DNA from: Caldifarciminota bacterium
Lineage (GTDB): Bacteria > Hydrothermota > Tepidihabitantia > SM23-42
Length of the DNA: 64,000 nucleotides
Assembly (NCBI GenBank): GCA_027026255.1
Contig: JALVOT010000006.1
Span: 62,001 to 126,000, forward strand
Direction: 5' to 3'
Shown piece after piece: positions 42,516 through 51,269 of this stretch. The stretch's first letter is position 1, and each line of letters starts with the position of its first letter. Made by a program: the position numbers and the translations under genes. The notes below the pieces were generated by a model, which worked only from the letters and a program-made list of their open reading frames with translations, made no database searches and was not told where the DNA came from.

Positions 42516-45035
42516 TTTATTTTTTCGGAACATATCAATCAGGAATCTTGATGGCCTTTGATACCTGCCGGCACACCATTTGGGGTATAAAAGATAGAGT
42601 TTTTTTCTTGCCCGGGTAAGGGCAACATAGCAGAGCCTTCTCTCTTCTTCCAATTCCCTGGGGTCGGTGAGTTTTCTTGTCATAGGAAAGACATCTTCAA
42701 TCAGGTCGACAATAAAGACCGCAGGAAATTCAAGACCCTTGGCGCTATGAATGGTCATCAGTTTTACTGTATCCTGATTCCAGTCTACTAAATCAAGGTC
42801 CTGAATCAGGCGCACTTCATTCAAAAAATTCGAAATTGCAGAGGCCTCATAACCCCGGGCAAATGATTTTAATTCTTTAATGGAGTCGTCCTTTAATTTA
42901 AGGGTCCGGGAGATTTCATCGATTATATTCACGGGTGATAGTCGTGCGCCATTATGGAAATGGTATTCCAGAATTTGGTTAATCTTTTTTGTCTTCTTCT
43001 TAATATGGAAGATTGCCCGGGCGCGTCCGATAAAGTCTTCCGGTGATAATTTTTTTGTATTTAATGAATCGATTAGGCCAAGATAATCGAGCAGTGGTTT
43101 AATATCGACCCGGTCGTAGAATGATATCTTGCCGATGATAGTATAGGGAATGCGTGCCCGGTTAAATGTCTCTTCATAGATTTTTGAAAGATAGTTCATT
43201 CGATATAATACTACAATATCACGGAATCTGAAGTTCTCTTTTTTCAGTTCCTTTATCTGGCGGACAACAAAATCTGCTTCGTCCTTCGGGGACTTTGCAG
43301 TGTAGACTGCAATATCCGCAAAATCGAGATTGGCAAGCGCTGTGCCGGGTCGATGCATTAGATTATTGGCAATTTCAAGAATTTCCTGGGGCAGACGAAA
43401 ACTCCTGTTGAGGGTATAAATTCTGGTGCCTTTAAAATCCCTGGGTACCTGATAGATTAATTCGCGCCGGGCACCACGCCAGCCATAGATTGTCTGGTCC
43501 TCGTCTCCGGTGAAGAATATGTTTTCTTTATAGATTAGCGAAATTAATTGGTACTGGGCATAGTTTATATCCTGGAGTTCATCGACAAATATATATTTAA
43601 ATAAGTTCTGATAATATGCCCTTATATCTTCGTGGTTCTTTAGAAGTTTTACCGCATAGAGGAGTAAGTCATCATAGTCAAGGAGATTACTTTCTTTCAG
43701 GAGATTTTGATAATCAAGATACACCTTTGCACAGTACCGCTCCCAGCTGTTTTTCGGTTCAAATTGTTCGGGAAATATACATTTTGCCTTTAATTTTCGG
43801 ATTGTTTTCATTATCGCCCGGAGCTGGTATTTACCGGATTTTAATCCCATTTTAAAAAAGATTTCTTCCGGCTCGATAATCGTGAAATCCTGGTCAAAAT
43901 CGAGACGCTCGGCATCCCGGCGCAGCATCCTCATCCCCAAGGTATGAAATGTCCCCACCCACAAATCATAAGGGGATACGGGAATCAATTCCTTGATGCG
44001 GTTTCGAATATCATTCGCCGCCTTATTTGTGAATGTGCCGACAAAGATTCTATCTGGGGCTATACCTTTTTTTATCAGGCTGACCACTGCATAGGTGAGG
44101 GTTGTTGTCTTTCCGCATCCGGCCTGTCCCAGTACCAGGATCGGCCCATTGATTGATTCAATAATCTCTTTCTGGACGGGTGTGAGTTCAAGTTCGGCGC
44201 TTTTCCTTTCCGGCATAGAAATGGGTTTTTTTATTACAACGGAACGTTTCTTTTGGGTCAACCATTCCAAGGCAGTCTGGGCGTCGGGCCTTGAATCAGG
44301 AGCAACCTCAAGGCATTGGTGGATGACTTCTTCAATGTAATCAGGAATACCCGGATGTAGTATTGAAGGAACCAGATAATTATTTTTCGCAATCTTTTTT
44401 CTTATACCATCAAGGCTGGCATCAAGAAACGGAGGCACTCCGGTGAGCAGTTCATACAGAATTACGCCCACACTCCAGATATCGGATTTTTCACTGTAAT
44501 TACCGGTCCAGGATTCTGGCGCCATATAGATCGGGGTACCGGCGATCGAGGCCGAGATTGTCTTTGATTTGATAAAGAGGGCAAGACCAAAATCGCTTAT
44601 CTTTACACTGTCCCGTGCTATCCTTCCATCAATGAGAATATTTTCCGGTTTTAAATCTCTGTGGAGAACCCCTTTTCTATGGGCATAGTTTAATCCATCA
44701 AGGAGCTGGCTTGTGATACTTATCGCAAGTTCAATATCAATACCCTGATCAGTGATTATATCACGCAAGGTCTTCCCCTGGATATATTCCATCACCAGAA
44801 CAAATTTTTCATCGATAAAGTCGATGTTGTAGAATCTTACTATGTTCGGATGATTAAGTGAGGCAAGAAGTTTTGCTTCATCCCGAAGCATCAACATTTC
44901 CTCTTTTTTCATACGCGATATCTTGAGGGCAAAATTCTGTTCAACAATGGTGTCTCGAGCCAGAAATACATCACCGAATCTCCCTCCACCCAGCCATTCG
45001 ATAATTTCGTATTTACCCAATCTTTTTGAAAGCAC
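42510..45035 (-). CDS. Ser/Thr protein kinase fused to a UvrD/Rep-type helicase
   Basis: One uninterrupted 841-aa frame. Residues 1-260 form a complete Hanks kinase: glycine loop LGGGRFGDVF, Lys38, HRDLKPEN (HRD 125-127), DFG 148-150, APE 172-174. After a linker of about 25 residues an SF1A helicase begins: GQAGCGKT (303-310), GTFTNKAA, Walker B FVDELQD (485-489), GDEDQTIYGWRGA (510-522), SFRLPQEILEIAN, MTIHSAKGLEF and VALTRARKKLYLL. All catalytic residues of both halves look intact. Kinase and UvrD domains are not normally joined, so phosphorylation may control DNA unwinding or sense damage or phage. The start is GTG, 3 nt after the ARPP-1-like gene stop, indicating tight coupling. Confidence 0.9.
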   Translation of the reverse strand: MLSKRLGKYEIIEWLGGGRFGDVFLARDTIVEQNFALKISRMKKEEMLMLRDEAKLLASLNHPNIVRFYNIDFIDEKFVLVMEYIQGKTLRDIITDQGIDIELAISITSQLLDGLNYAHRKGVLHRDLKPENILIDGRIARDSVKISDFGLALFIKSKTISASIAGTPIYMAPESWTGNYSEKSDIWSVGVILYELLTGVPPFLDASLDGIRKKIAKNNYLVPSILHPGIPDYIEEVIHQCLEVAPDSRPDAQTALEWLTQKKRSVVIKKPISMPERKSAELELTPVQKEIIESINGPILVLGQAGCGKTTTLTYAVVSLIKKGIAPDRIFVGTFTNKAANDIRNRIKELIPVSPYDLWVGTFHTLGMRMLRRDAERLDFDQDFTIIEPEEIFFKMGLKSGKYQLRAIMKTIRKLKAKCIFPEQFEPKNSWERYCAKVYLDYQNLLKESNLLDYDDLLLYAVKLLKNHEDIRAYYQNLFKYIFVDELQDINYAQYQLISLIYKENIFFTGDEDQTIYGWRGARRELIYQVPRDFKGTRIYTLNRSFRLPQEILEIANNLMHRPGTALANLDFADIAVYTAKSPKDEADFVVRQIKELKKENFRFRDIVVLYRMNYLSKIYEETFNRARIPYTIIGKISFYDRVDIKPLLDYLGLIDSLNTKKLSPEDFIGRARAIFHIKKKTKKINQILEYHFHNGARLSPVNIIDEISRTLKLKDDSIKELKSFARGYEASAISNFLNEVRLIQDLDLVDWNQDTVKLMTIHSAKGLEFPAVFIVDLIEDVFPMTRKLTDPRELEEERRLCYVALTRARKKLYLLYPKWCAGRYQRPSRFLIDMFRKNKS

Positions 45036-45038
45036 CGA

Positions 45039-45914
45039 TTAATTGGGGAATATTGATAAATGTATCAATGAATTTTTATGTGCTACGGCCTGACCAAAGA
45101 ATGTTTTCTGCCTTATTCTGAAATGTTTGACATCTTTTCGGGGATTGAAGTGTTCAAAGAAATAACAGAGACCTTTAAAGAATTCATTGATGTCAGAATT
45201 GTTCGATTTTATATGTTGATACTCGATTGCATCCAGTGCGTAGGCACGAAGGAGTTTCGGCTCGAATCTTTTGTAGATTTTGGGATTTAAAAATATATCA
45301 CAACTGAGGATATGATTTTTTGCACAGCCGATAAATCCGATTATATTGTCGTCGAGACCTTTGAAGTCTTCAATATAGCGTTCAATTTCATTGTTCAGGG
45401 TGGTATAAATTTCGTGCATTGATGAAGTCGCCGACGAGACCCGGGTTGTTGTCAATTTGCGTTTTATTTCATTCCATACCCTGTGCTGGAGGTCGGTTCT
45501 TTTATGCGATTTCTGGGAGAGGATGGCGCGAATCTTTGGATATGAGCAGAAGCCGGTCTTAAATCCGCCGATTTCATTCCATCTTCCTTCCTCGGCACAA
45601 AATACCGCCACCCTTTCTCTGGTTCTTTCCGGAATCAGGGTTGAACAGGCAATGATACGGTTTTGAAGGGAACCGATTACTTCTTCACCATCCAGCATCA
45701 GGAGAGGTGTTCGCCCCTGGTTTTCAATCTCTAAGTTATCAATTTGGGGTTCATCAAGTTCACTAATATCGGCAATTTTTTTCTTCAGGGCTTCTTCAAT
45801 GTTTATTGCTTCAAAGCCATTTTTGTTTTTTCCGGCGATAGGATAGATTGTTAAATTTCTTAAAAAAATCGGTTCTTTATAATTTGTAATTTCTGGTAAT
45901 TTCCATCTTTCCAT
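45039..45914 (-). CDS. ARPP-1-like domain protein
   Basis: A 291-aa soluble protein. FLRNLTIYPIAGKN, the block TPLLMLDGEEVIGSLQNRII, STLIPERTRERVAVFCAEEGRW and ...HEIYTTLNNEIERYIEDF match the ARPP-1 domain pattern (ARG and rhodanese-phosphatase-associated protein). The biochemical role of that domain is not established as far as I know. It lies between a TonB-dependent receptor (8 bp) and the kinase-helicase (3 bp), so the three should share one transcript. A partnership with the kinase-helicase is inferred from this. Confidence 0.75.
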   Translation of the reverse strand: MERWKLPEITNYKEPIFLRNLTIYPIAGKNKNGFEAINIEEALKKKIADISELDEPQIDNLEIENQGRTPLLMLDGEEVIGSLQNRIIACSTLIPERTRERVAVFCAEEGRWNEIGGFKTGFCSYPKIRAILSQKSHKRTDLQHRVWNEIKRKLTTTRVSSATSSMHEIYTTLNNEIERYIEDFKGLDDNIIGFIGCAKNHILSCDIFLNPKIYKRFEPKLLRAYALDAIEYQHIKSNNSDINEFFKGLCYFFEHFNPRKDVKHFRIRQKTFFGQAVAHKNSLIHLSIFPN

Positions 45915-45922
45915 TTATACTT

Positions 45923-48481
45923 CTATCTGAGGGCGATATTTATACCCAGGCGCGCCCTTCTCGGCGCGGTATATGCATTCACCCAATCATCGCTGTTTTT
46001 GGCGAATTCCCGCATTGCAATAAATTCTTCATAGGGTGTAATCAGGCCATCGTGATTTCTATCTCCGGCCGGATTGTAATATGCAGAATTTTTAGATATA
46101 TCAATATACGGTGGTGGATGGTCAAAGTCTTCTATCTTTATATCTTCCAGGGCGATAACTGGATAATGGGGAGCGATCTCGTATCGTTCATCAAGGAGAT
46201 TGATGATTTCAATATTGAAGCTGATTTTAGTTTGATTGATTTTAAAACTCCGTGATATCATACAATCGATCTGACGCTGGAACGGCAGTTGGAGGATATT
46301 ACGTTCTTCATATTTCCCTTCAGGACCGGGTGGGGTATAAGGAAAGCCATTTCCAAAGAAGGCAAATAGAGTCAATTCTGCACCCAGAGGAAGTTTTGAA
46401 GTTCCCTGGACAAAGATACGATGGCGCTGGTCAAAGTCGAGATAATATTCTTGGGTGGGAGGCACAAAGCCGGTATCCGGGTTTTCATAATAATAACGAT
46501 AATAGACCTCTTCAGCATATGAGCTTGTGCCCCGGGCCCAGGAAAGGGTGTATGATAGCTTGCCCCTGAATAGAGAATTTTTGAATTCCAGAATCGTTTC
46601 TATTCCTTTGACATTTGCATATTCAACATTAAAATATGTAACATAATTATGGGGTGATGTCTTTACCAGTTTTGTCCCCAAGAGGTCGGAGATATCTTTA
46701 AAAAAGGTGTTTACGGTGATTAATAGGTCTTTTTTCACTTCACCCTGAAGCCCGATTTCCAGGGCGATTGTCTTTTCCGGGCTGAGATCAGGATTGCCGA
46801 CAAGCGGAATCTGGGTTATATATGATGGAAAGGGTAGAAGATTATAGTAGTCATACATCTGATTATAAAGAGGCGGTTGAGTATACTGACCGACATTGGC
46901 ACGAAACAGAAATTTTTCAGTAACCATAAAAGAAAAACCGAAACGGGGGGAAATGGTGGTTTTTGGTTTTATATCCTGAATACCATTTGTAAAATAGTCA
47001 TATCGGACGCCGAGCTTTGCGAATAATCCTTTATAATCAATATTATCCTGAACAAACAGGGCAATTTCCCGGGGACAGTGGTTGTATTCGTCAATAAGCT
47101 GATGTGCAGTGTCACTGATGAAATAGGTGAAGTTTTTTAAATCCAGGAGATTATACTCAATCCCGGTTTTTAATTCTTGATATTGATGAATCTGCAAGTC
47201 GGTATTGAAACTGGTTCTTAAAATCCGTGATGTTCTATTCTGATATTCATAATAATCTCCTTCAAATGGAATGTTCGGTATATTTACACCGAATGGGTTG
47301 TTAACACCTCCATGGGGCCATTGTAAGGTGGAATAGTCACGAAAGGTGAAATCTTTAAATTGACCGCCGCTGCTTTTTACACCAAACTGTTTTCCGGTAT
47401 ATAATCTGCTCACCGTCAGATTGAAGAAATTTCTCGGGTTGGGTAAAAAGTTTATATTTAAAATCTCCAAGTCACCTTTTCTCATATCAGAACGGTAGTG
47501 TTCAAGGTTGTATTTCCATTTGCTATTATATCGTTCAAACTGACTCCTTGACTTCGCCCCGCTGAAACTGAGGTTAAAATTTCCTGAAGGTGAAAAGATG
47601 AATTTTGAGTAGAGGGTATAATCATCGCGTTTTTTATGGGGAAGAATATAGAGCCGCGGATCCCAATCATTGGTGTGCATTAAATCAAAATTGAAATATG
47701 TCTTTAATTTTTTATTCAAAGGAATGTGAAGGGAAGATTGATAATTTTCATAACCAAAATCATAATAAAAGGGCATAATCCTTTCGGTTTTACCGAAAAA
47801 TCTTCCATTCGGTTTTTGTGCGGGATGTTCGGTGATAAGATTGATCACCCCGGACATTGCCCGACCATACTCAGCATCAAAACCTCCCGGCAAAAAGATG
47901 ACCTGATTTACTGCCCCCCGGGAAATATTTATTGCGGGTTCACCGGTCTGGGGATCGAGAATGGGGACATTATCTATCATATATAATACCTCGGTTGACC
48001 GACCGCCTCGAACATGGATTGCGGTATCAGAACGCGCCACTGATGGCTGGAATGCCACAATATTCATTGAATAGTCAATGGGTATATTTAAAATATCATT
48101 TCTCCTCACGATATAGGTTGCGCACACCATATCCTTTTTTACTGAAGGTATCTTACTGGTTACGACCAGGGGGGGGACTTCAATATATGACTTCTTTAAG
48201 GCTATTTTAAGGCGCACTGTCTGGTCGATATTCACATTGACATTTCGGATACGCTTGGTTTGATATCCAATAAATGAAACTTCTATATCATATTGTCCGG
48301 GGGGGACATTTAGTATATAGAATCTACCCTGCTCATCAGTCGCTGCACCCATTTCGCTGTTTAGAATAATGACATCGGCATAGGGGAGTGGTTCTTTGGA
48401 CTCTGCGTCCTTTACAGTGCCTTGAATCTTTCCGGTGAGACCTTGAAAAAGACCGATTGTAATTAAAATACCTGCTACCAT
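45923..48481 (-). CDS. TonB-dependent outer-membrane receptor
   Basis: An 852-aa ligand-gated outer-membrane channel. Signal peptide, then a carboxypeptidase-regulatory-like domain (GKIQGTVKDAESKEPLPYADVIILN; DEQGRFYILNVPPGQYDIEVSFIGY), a plug domain (VRGGRSTEVLYMIDNVPI; GGFDAEYGRAMSGVINLIT), and a 22-strand-type barrel with KPKTTISPRFGFSF and YTQPPLYNQMYDYY. Near the C-terminus DRNHDGLITPYEEF looks like an EF-hand/dockerin Ca2+ loop. The cargo is unknown. ATG 48481 is 5 nt after a consensus -10 (leaderless). TonB/ExbBD are not in the window. Confidence 0.9.
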   Translation of the reverse strand: MVAGILITIGLFQGLTGKIQGTVKDAESKEPLPYADVIILNSEMGAATDEQGRFYILNVPPGQYDIEVSFIGYQTKRIRNVNVNIDQTVRLKIALKKSYIEVPPLVVTSKIPSVKKDMVCATYIVRRNDILNIPIDYSMNIVAFQPSVARSDTAIHVRGGRSTEVLYMIDNVPILDPQTGEPAINISRGAVNQVIFLPGGFDAEYGRAMSGVINLITEHPAQKPNGRFFGKTERIMPFYYDFGYENYQSSLHIPLNKKLKTYFNFDLMHTNDWDPRLYILPHKKRDDYTLYSKFIFSPSGNFNLSFSGAKSRSQFERYNSKWKYNLEHYRSDMRKGDLEILNINFLPNPRNFFNLTVSRLYTGKQFGVKSSGGQFKDFTFRDYSTLQWPHGGVNNPFGVNIPNIPFEGDYYEYQNRTSRILRTSFNTDLQIHQYQELKTGIEYNLLDLKNFTYFISDTAHQLIDEYNHCPREIALFVQDNIDYKGLFAKLGVRYDYFTNGIQDIKPKTTISPRFGFSFMVTEKFLFRANVGQYTQPPLYNQMYDYYNLLPFPSYITQIPLVGNPDLSPEKTIALEIGLQGEVKKDLLITVNTFFKDISDLLGTKLVKTSPHNYVTYFNVEYANVKGIETILEFKNSLFRGKLSYTLSWARGTSSYAEEVYYRYYYENPDTGFVPPTQEYYLDFDQRHRIFVQGTSKLPLGAELTLFAFFGNGFPYTPPGPEGKYEERNILQLPFQRQIDCMISRSFKINQTKISFNIEIINLLDERYEIAPHYPVIALEDIKIEDFDHPPPYIDISKNSAYYNPAGDRNHDGLITPYEEFIAMREFAKNSDDWVNAYTAPRRARLGINIALR

Positions 48482-48486
48482 AATTT

Positions 48487-48514
48487 ATTATAATAAAAAT
48501 ATTTGATTTGTCAA
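48487..48514 (-). promoter_or_regulatory. Leaderless promoter of the TonB-ARPP1-kinase/helicase operon
   Basis: TTGACA (RC of 48509-48514), a 16-bp spacer and TATAAT (RC of 48487-48492), then 5 nt to ATG 48481. It is divergent from the pilM promoter. Confidence 0.85.
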
Positions 48515-48578
48515 CTGGCTATAATTTTATACAGGAATTGACACCAGGTAAACTATCCGCCCCGGATGTATTTAACCC

Positions 48579-48606
48579 TTGACATATTCATAATTATATA
48601 TATAAT
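48579..48606 (+). promoter_or_regulatory. Promoter of pilMNOPQ
   Basis: TTGACA (48579-48584), a 16-bp spacer and TATAAT (48601-48606). An AT-rich leader of about 35 nt ends in AAAGGAG before ATG 48649. Confidence 0.85.
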
Positions 48607-48648
48607 TAATAATTAAAATTTAAAATTTGAAAATAAAAAGGAGTGATT

Positions 48649-49689
48649 ATGTTCGGGAAAAAGAAAAAGGTAATTGGGCTTGATATTGGTTCAAGCCAGA
48701 CCAAAATGGTGGAACTGAGTTCAGGCAAGGGTAAAAAATTATTAAACTATGGTGTTGCTAAGGTCTTGCCTGATGCAATTGTTGAAGGAGAAATAATCGA
48801 TCGGGAAGCCGTTTTGGATTCAATCAGGACACTGATTGAAACGAAGGGCTTTACGACCAAGGATGTGGTTATCGGCCTTGCCGGACGCGATGTAATAATC
48901 AAACGGATTACGATGGACCGAATGAGTGAATCTGATACGCGTGAGCAGATAAAATGGGAGGCTGAACAGTATGTTCCATTTGATATAAATGAAGTGACCC
49001 TTGATTTTGATATTGTCAATCCAAACTTTGGAGAAAACCAGCAGGAGGTAATCCTTGTTGCGGCAAAGAATGAACTTATCAATAATTTAACCTCACTTTT
49101 AAAAGAATTGAATTTGAGACCAACGATTATCGATACTACTGCATTTGCACTACAAAATGTTTTTGAATTTAATTACCAGACTTCACCAGATGAGATTGTT
49201 GGTCTGATCCACATCGGTGCGGGAATGATGGTTATCAATGTTATAAAAGGTGGTTCCTGTCTTTCCGCCCGCGATGTCTATTACGGTGTGAATGCCTTCA
49301 TAAGTAAACTTCAAAAAGAGGTCGGTTTCAATTATGAGGATGCTGCAAACGCTGTAAAGGGAACAATCCCGGTCGGTGCTTCTCAGGATTCAATCCAGGG
49401 TGTGTTCGAATCATTTGTTAATGATCTCAGCACCCATATCGAAAGGAGTCTACAGTTTCTTTCCAGTGTTACTGGCGAGGAGAAAATTAACCGAATGTAT
49501 CTTTCCGGGGGTGGAGCATTAATTTCTAATCTCTTAGAATATCTCAAGCGGCGCTTTAATATCCCGATTGAAATTCTCAATCCCCTGAAAAATATAGTTT
49601 ATGACCCAACCATATTTACGCCAGAAGGGGTTGATGTTACAGGACCAATTTTGGCGCAAGCGATTGGTTTAGCATTAAGGGGGGAATAA
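48649..49689 (+). CDS. pilM: Type IV pilus inner-membrane platform protein PilM
   Basis: Actin-like ATP-binding protein that caps the cytosolic end of PilN. N-terminal GLDIGSSQTKMVEL is the actin-fold phosphate-1 loop. WEAEQYVPFDINEVTLDFDIV is a PilM signature, and LSGGGALISNLLEYLKRRFN the phosphate-2/adenosine region. 346 aa from ATG 48649 (AAGGAG 6 nt before); an in-frame GTG at 48643 is less likely. First gene of pilMNOPQ. Confidence 0.92.
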   Translation: MFGKKKKVIGLDIGSSQTKMVELSSGKGKKLLNYGVAKVLPDAIVEGEIIDREAVLDSIRTLIETKGFTTKDVVIGLAGRDVIIKRITMDRMSESDTREQIKWEAEQYVPFDINEVTLDFDIVNPNFGENQQEVILVAAKNELINNLTSLLKELNLRPTIIDTTAFALQNVFEFNYQTSPDEIVGLIHIGAGMMVINVIKGGSCLSARDVYYGVNAFISKLQKEVGFNYEDAANAVKGTIPVGASQDSIQGVFESFVNDLSTHIERSLQFLSSVTGEEKINRMYLSGGGALISNLLEYLKRRFNIPIEILNPLKNIVYDPTIFTPEGVDVTGPILAQAIGLALRGE

Positions 49690-49690
49690 A

Positions 49691-50299
49691 ATGATAAAAA
49701 TAAACTTAGTACCAACGGCAAAAAGAGGTCGGGCTCCAAGAGCAAAATCGATAAAGGGACCTCGCCCGAGTATTAAGCTTCCTTCAATTCAGGCAAGTGT
49801 TGTCTATATTGTGGGGATTGTGATCTTCGTGCTGGTGGTGGCGATTCTTCTGATTGCACAATCTTCCAAGATGAACAGCCTCAATAAGAATATTGCCCAA
49901 TTGTCCAGTCGATTGGAGGAACTGAAGGTTTATAAGGCAGCGGTGGATAGTTTGGAGAAGAGGGAGAAGGAACTGGCATCGCTGATTGACCCGATCAAAG
50001 AACTTAATAAAAATCGTTTCTTTATTGCACATATTCTCGATGAGATTTCTTCACGCATCCCCGAGTTTACCTGGCTTACATCCTTGGATGTTAATAAATC
50101 GAATCTTGGATTGAAGGGTATTGCGGCTTCAAATCTTTTGGTTGCCGATTTTATGAATCGATTGGAAGAATCTTCTTATATTCATAATGTTGACCTTACT
50201 GTTTTAGAAAAGAAGGCGGTAAAGAAACAGGAAATGATGCAGTTTACACTTACGGCAAATGTTGGGTTGGAAGATACCTTAGCCGGGAGGCAAAAATGA
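49691..50299 (+). CDS. pilN: Type IV pilus alignment protein PilN
   Basis: A 202-aa bitopic protein. The cytosolic N-terminus MIKINLVP is the conserved PilN motif that binds PilM. One transmembrane helix (VVYIVGIVIFVLVVAILLIA), a coiled coil (NSLNKNIAQLSSRLEELKVY) and a periplasmic ferredoxin-like domain (ISSRIPEFTWLTSLDVNKSNLGLKG) follow. It starts after a GGGGG tract and overlaps pilO by 4 nt. Confidence 0.9.
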   Translation: MIKINLVPTAKRGRAPRAKSIKGPRPSIKLPSIQASVVYIVGIVIFVLVVAILLIAQSSKMNSLNKNIAQLSSRLEELKVYKAAVDSLEKREKELASLIDPIKELNKNRFFIAHILDEISSRIPEFTWLTSLDVNKSNLGLKGIAASNLLVADFMNRLEESSYIHNVDLTVLEKKAVKKQEMMQFTLTANVGLEDTLAGRQK

Positions 50300-50874
50300 A
50301 TCTCAAGGAATCAAAAGGACAGCAATTAATTATTTTTATTGTTATCTTGGTGGTATTACTGATTCTCTTTTTTAGATTTCCCTATAGATCAAACAGCGAG
50401 AAGATTAAACAGTTAACCCTGCAAAGGGATTCCCTACAGATTGAGGTCCAGAAGGCTGAGGCGGCGCGAGCCAGACTTCCAGAACTCCAGGCAAAGATTG
50501 CCCGTCTTGAAAAGGAATGGGAGAAGGCAAAAAAGATGTTGCCGAAAGAGAAAGAAATACCATCGCTTATTCAACAGATTTCAAATTCTGGAACCAAGGC
50601 CGGGGTTAGTTTTATACTCTTTAAGCCGAGTGGTCCTAATCCCAGGGAAAAGTATGCAGAAATACCTGTTCAAATAAAAGTGGCATGCGGTTATCATCAA
50701 CTCGGCAGTTTCCTGTCGAATATTGGTAATCTGGCACGGATTGTCAATGTTCCTGCCGTAAAGATAAAACAGAGTTCCAAAGAAAAGTCGGTTGAGGCAG
50801 AATTAAGGGCGATTACTTATACAGTTGCAAAAAGAAGGGAGGTGAATCGTGGTGTTCCACCTCGTCGTAGGTAA
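50296..50874 (+). CDS. pilO: Type IV pilus alignment protein PilO
   Basis: A 192-aa bitopic protein: one transmembrane helix (LIIFIVILVVLLILFFRF), a coiled coil (LTLQRDSLQIEVQKAEAARA) and a periplasmic domain (SLIQQISNSGTKAGVSFILFKP... YHQLGSFLSNIGNLARIVNV) typical of PilO. GGGAGG precedes ATG 50296. The last 26 nt overlap the next gene. Confidence 0.9.
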   Translation: MNLKESKGQQLIIFIVILVVLLILFFRFPYRSNSEKIKQLTLQRDSLQIEVQKAEAARARLPELQAKIARLEKEWEKAKKMLPKEKEIPSLIQQISNSGTKAGVSFILFKPSGPNPREKYAEIPVQIKVACGYHQLGSFLSNIGNLARIVNVPAVKIKQSSKEKSVEAELRAITYTVAKRREVNRGVPPRRR

Positions 50875-51265
50875 TTTTCTCTGCATGATGATACTGTTTA
50901 ATCAGAGTCCCAGTGCACCATCTGCAGATACAGATACCATGTTTCCGGTAGAAAAATGGCATTATGCAGCAAAGGGAAGGCGTGATCCCTTTGTTCCTTT
51001 GTTAGGCACTGAATTATCCCAGGGTGGTAAGACAAGTCATCTCAGTGTGGAAAATCTTACCCTGATTGGAATTCTCTGGGGAGATAAAGGATACTATGCA
51101 TTGGTTAAGGATGGTTTGAATAATGGTTATATTCTCAGGAGAGGTGATCCGGTTGCTGGTGGTAAGGTTGCGGACATAAATCGGCGGGCGGTTATTTTTC
51201 AGATTGTTCACGCCGGCGTTGTGACAAAATATAAATTGCCACTCAAAGAGAAAGAAAGGAGGTAA
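50849..51265 (+). CDS. Small PilP-like pilot/linker protein
   Basis: A 138-aa protein with an N-terminal hydrophobic export segment (FHLVVGNFLCMMILF) and a beta-rich C-terminal part (RRDPFVPLLG, NLTLIGILWGDKGYYALVKD, GYILRRGDPVAGGKVADINR). RDPF followed by an L-x-L-x-G-I-x-W strand is the PilP homology region that links PilNO to the secretin. GTG start with GGGAGG 6 nt upstream. Position between pilO and pilQ supports the call. Confidence 0.8.
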   Translation: MVFHLVVGNFLCMMILFNQSPSAPSADTDTMFPVEKWHYAAKGRRDPFVPLLGTELSQGGKTSHLSVENLTLIGILWGDKGYYALVKDGLNNGYILRRGDPVAGGKVADINRRAVIFQIVHAGVVTKYKLPLKEKERR

Positions 51266-51269
51266 AATT

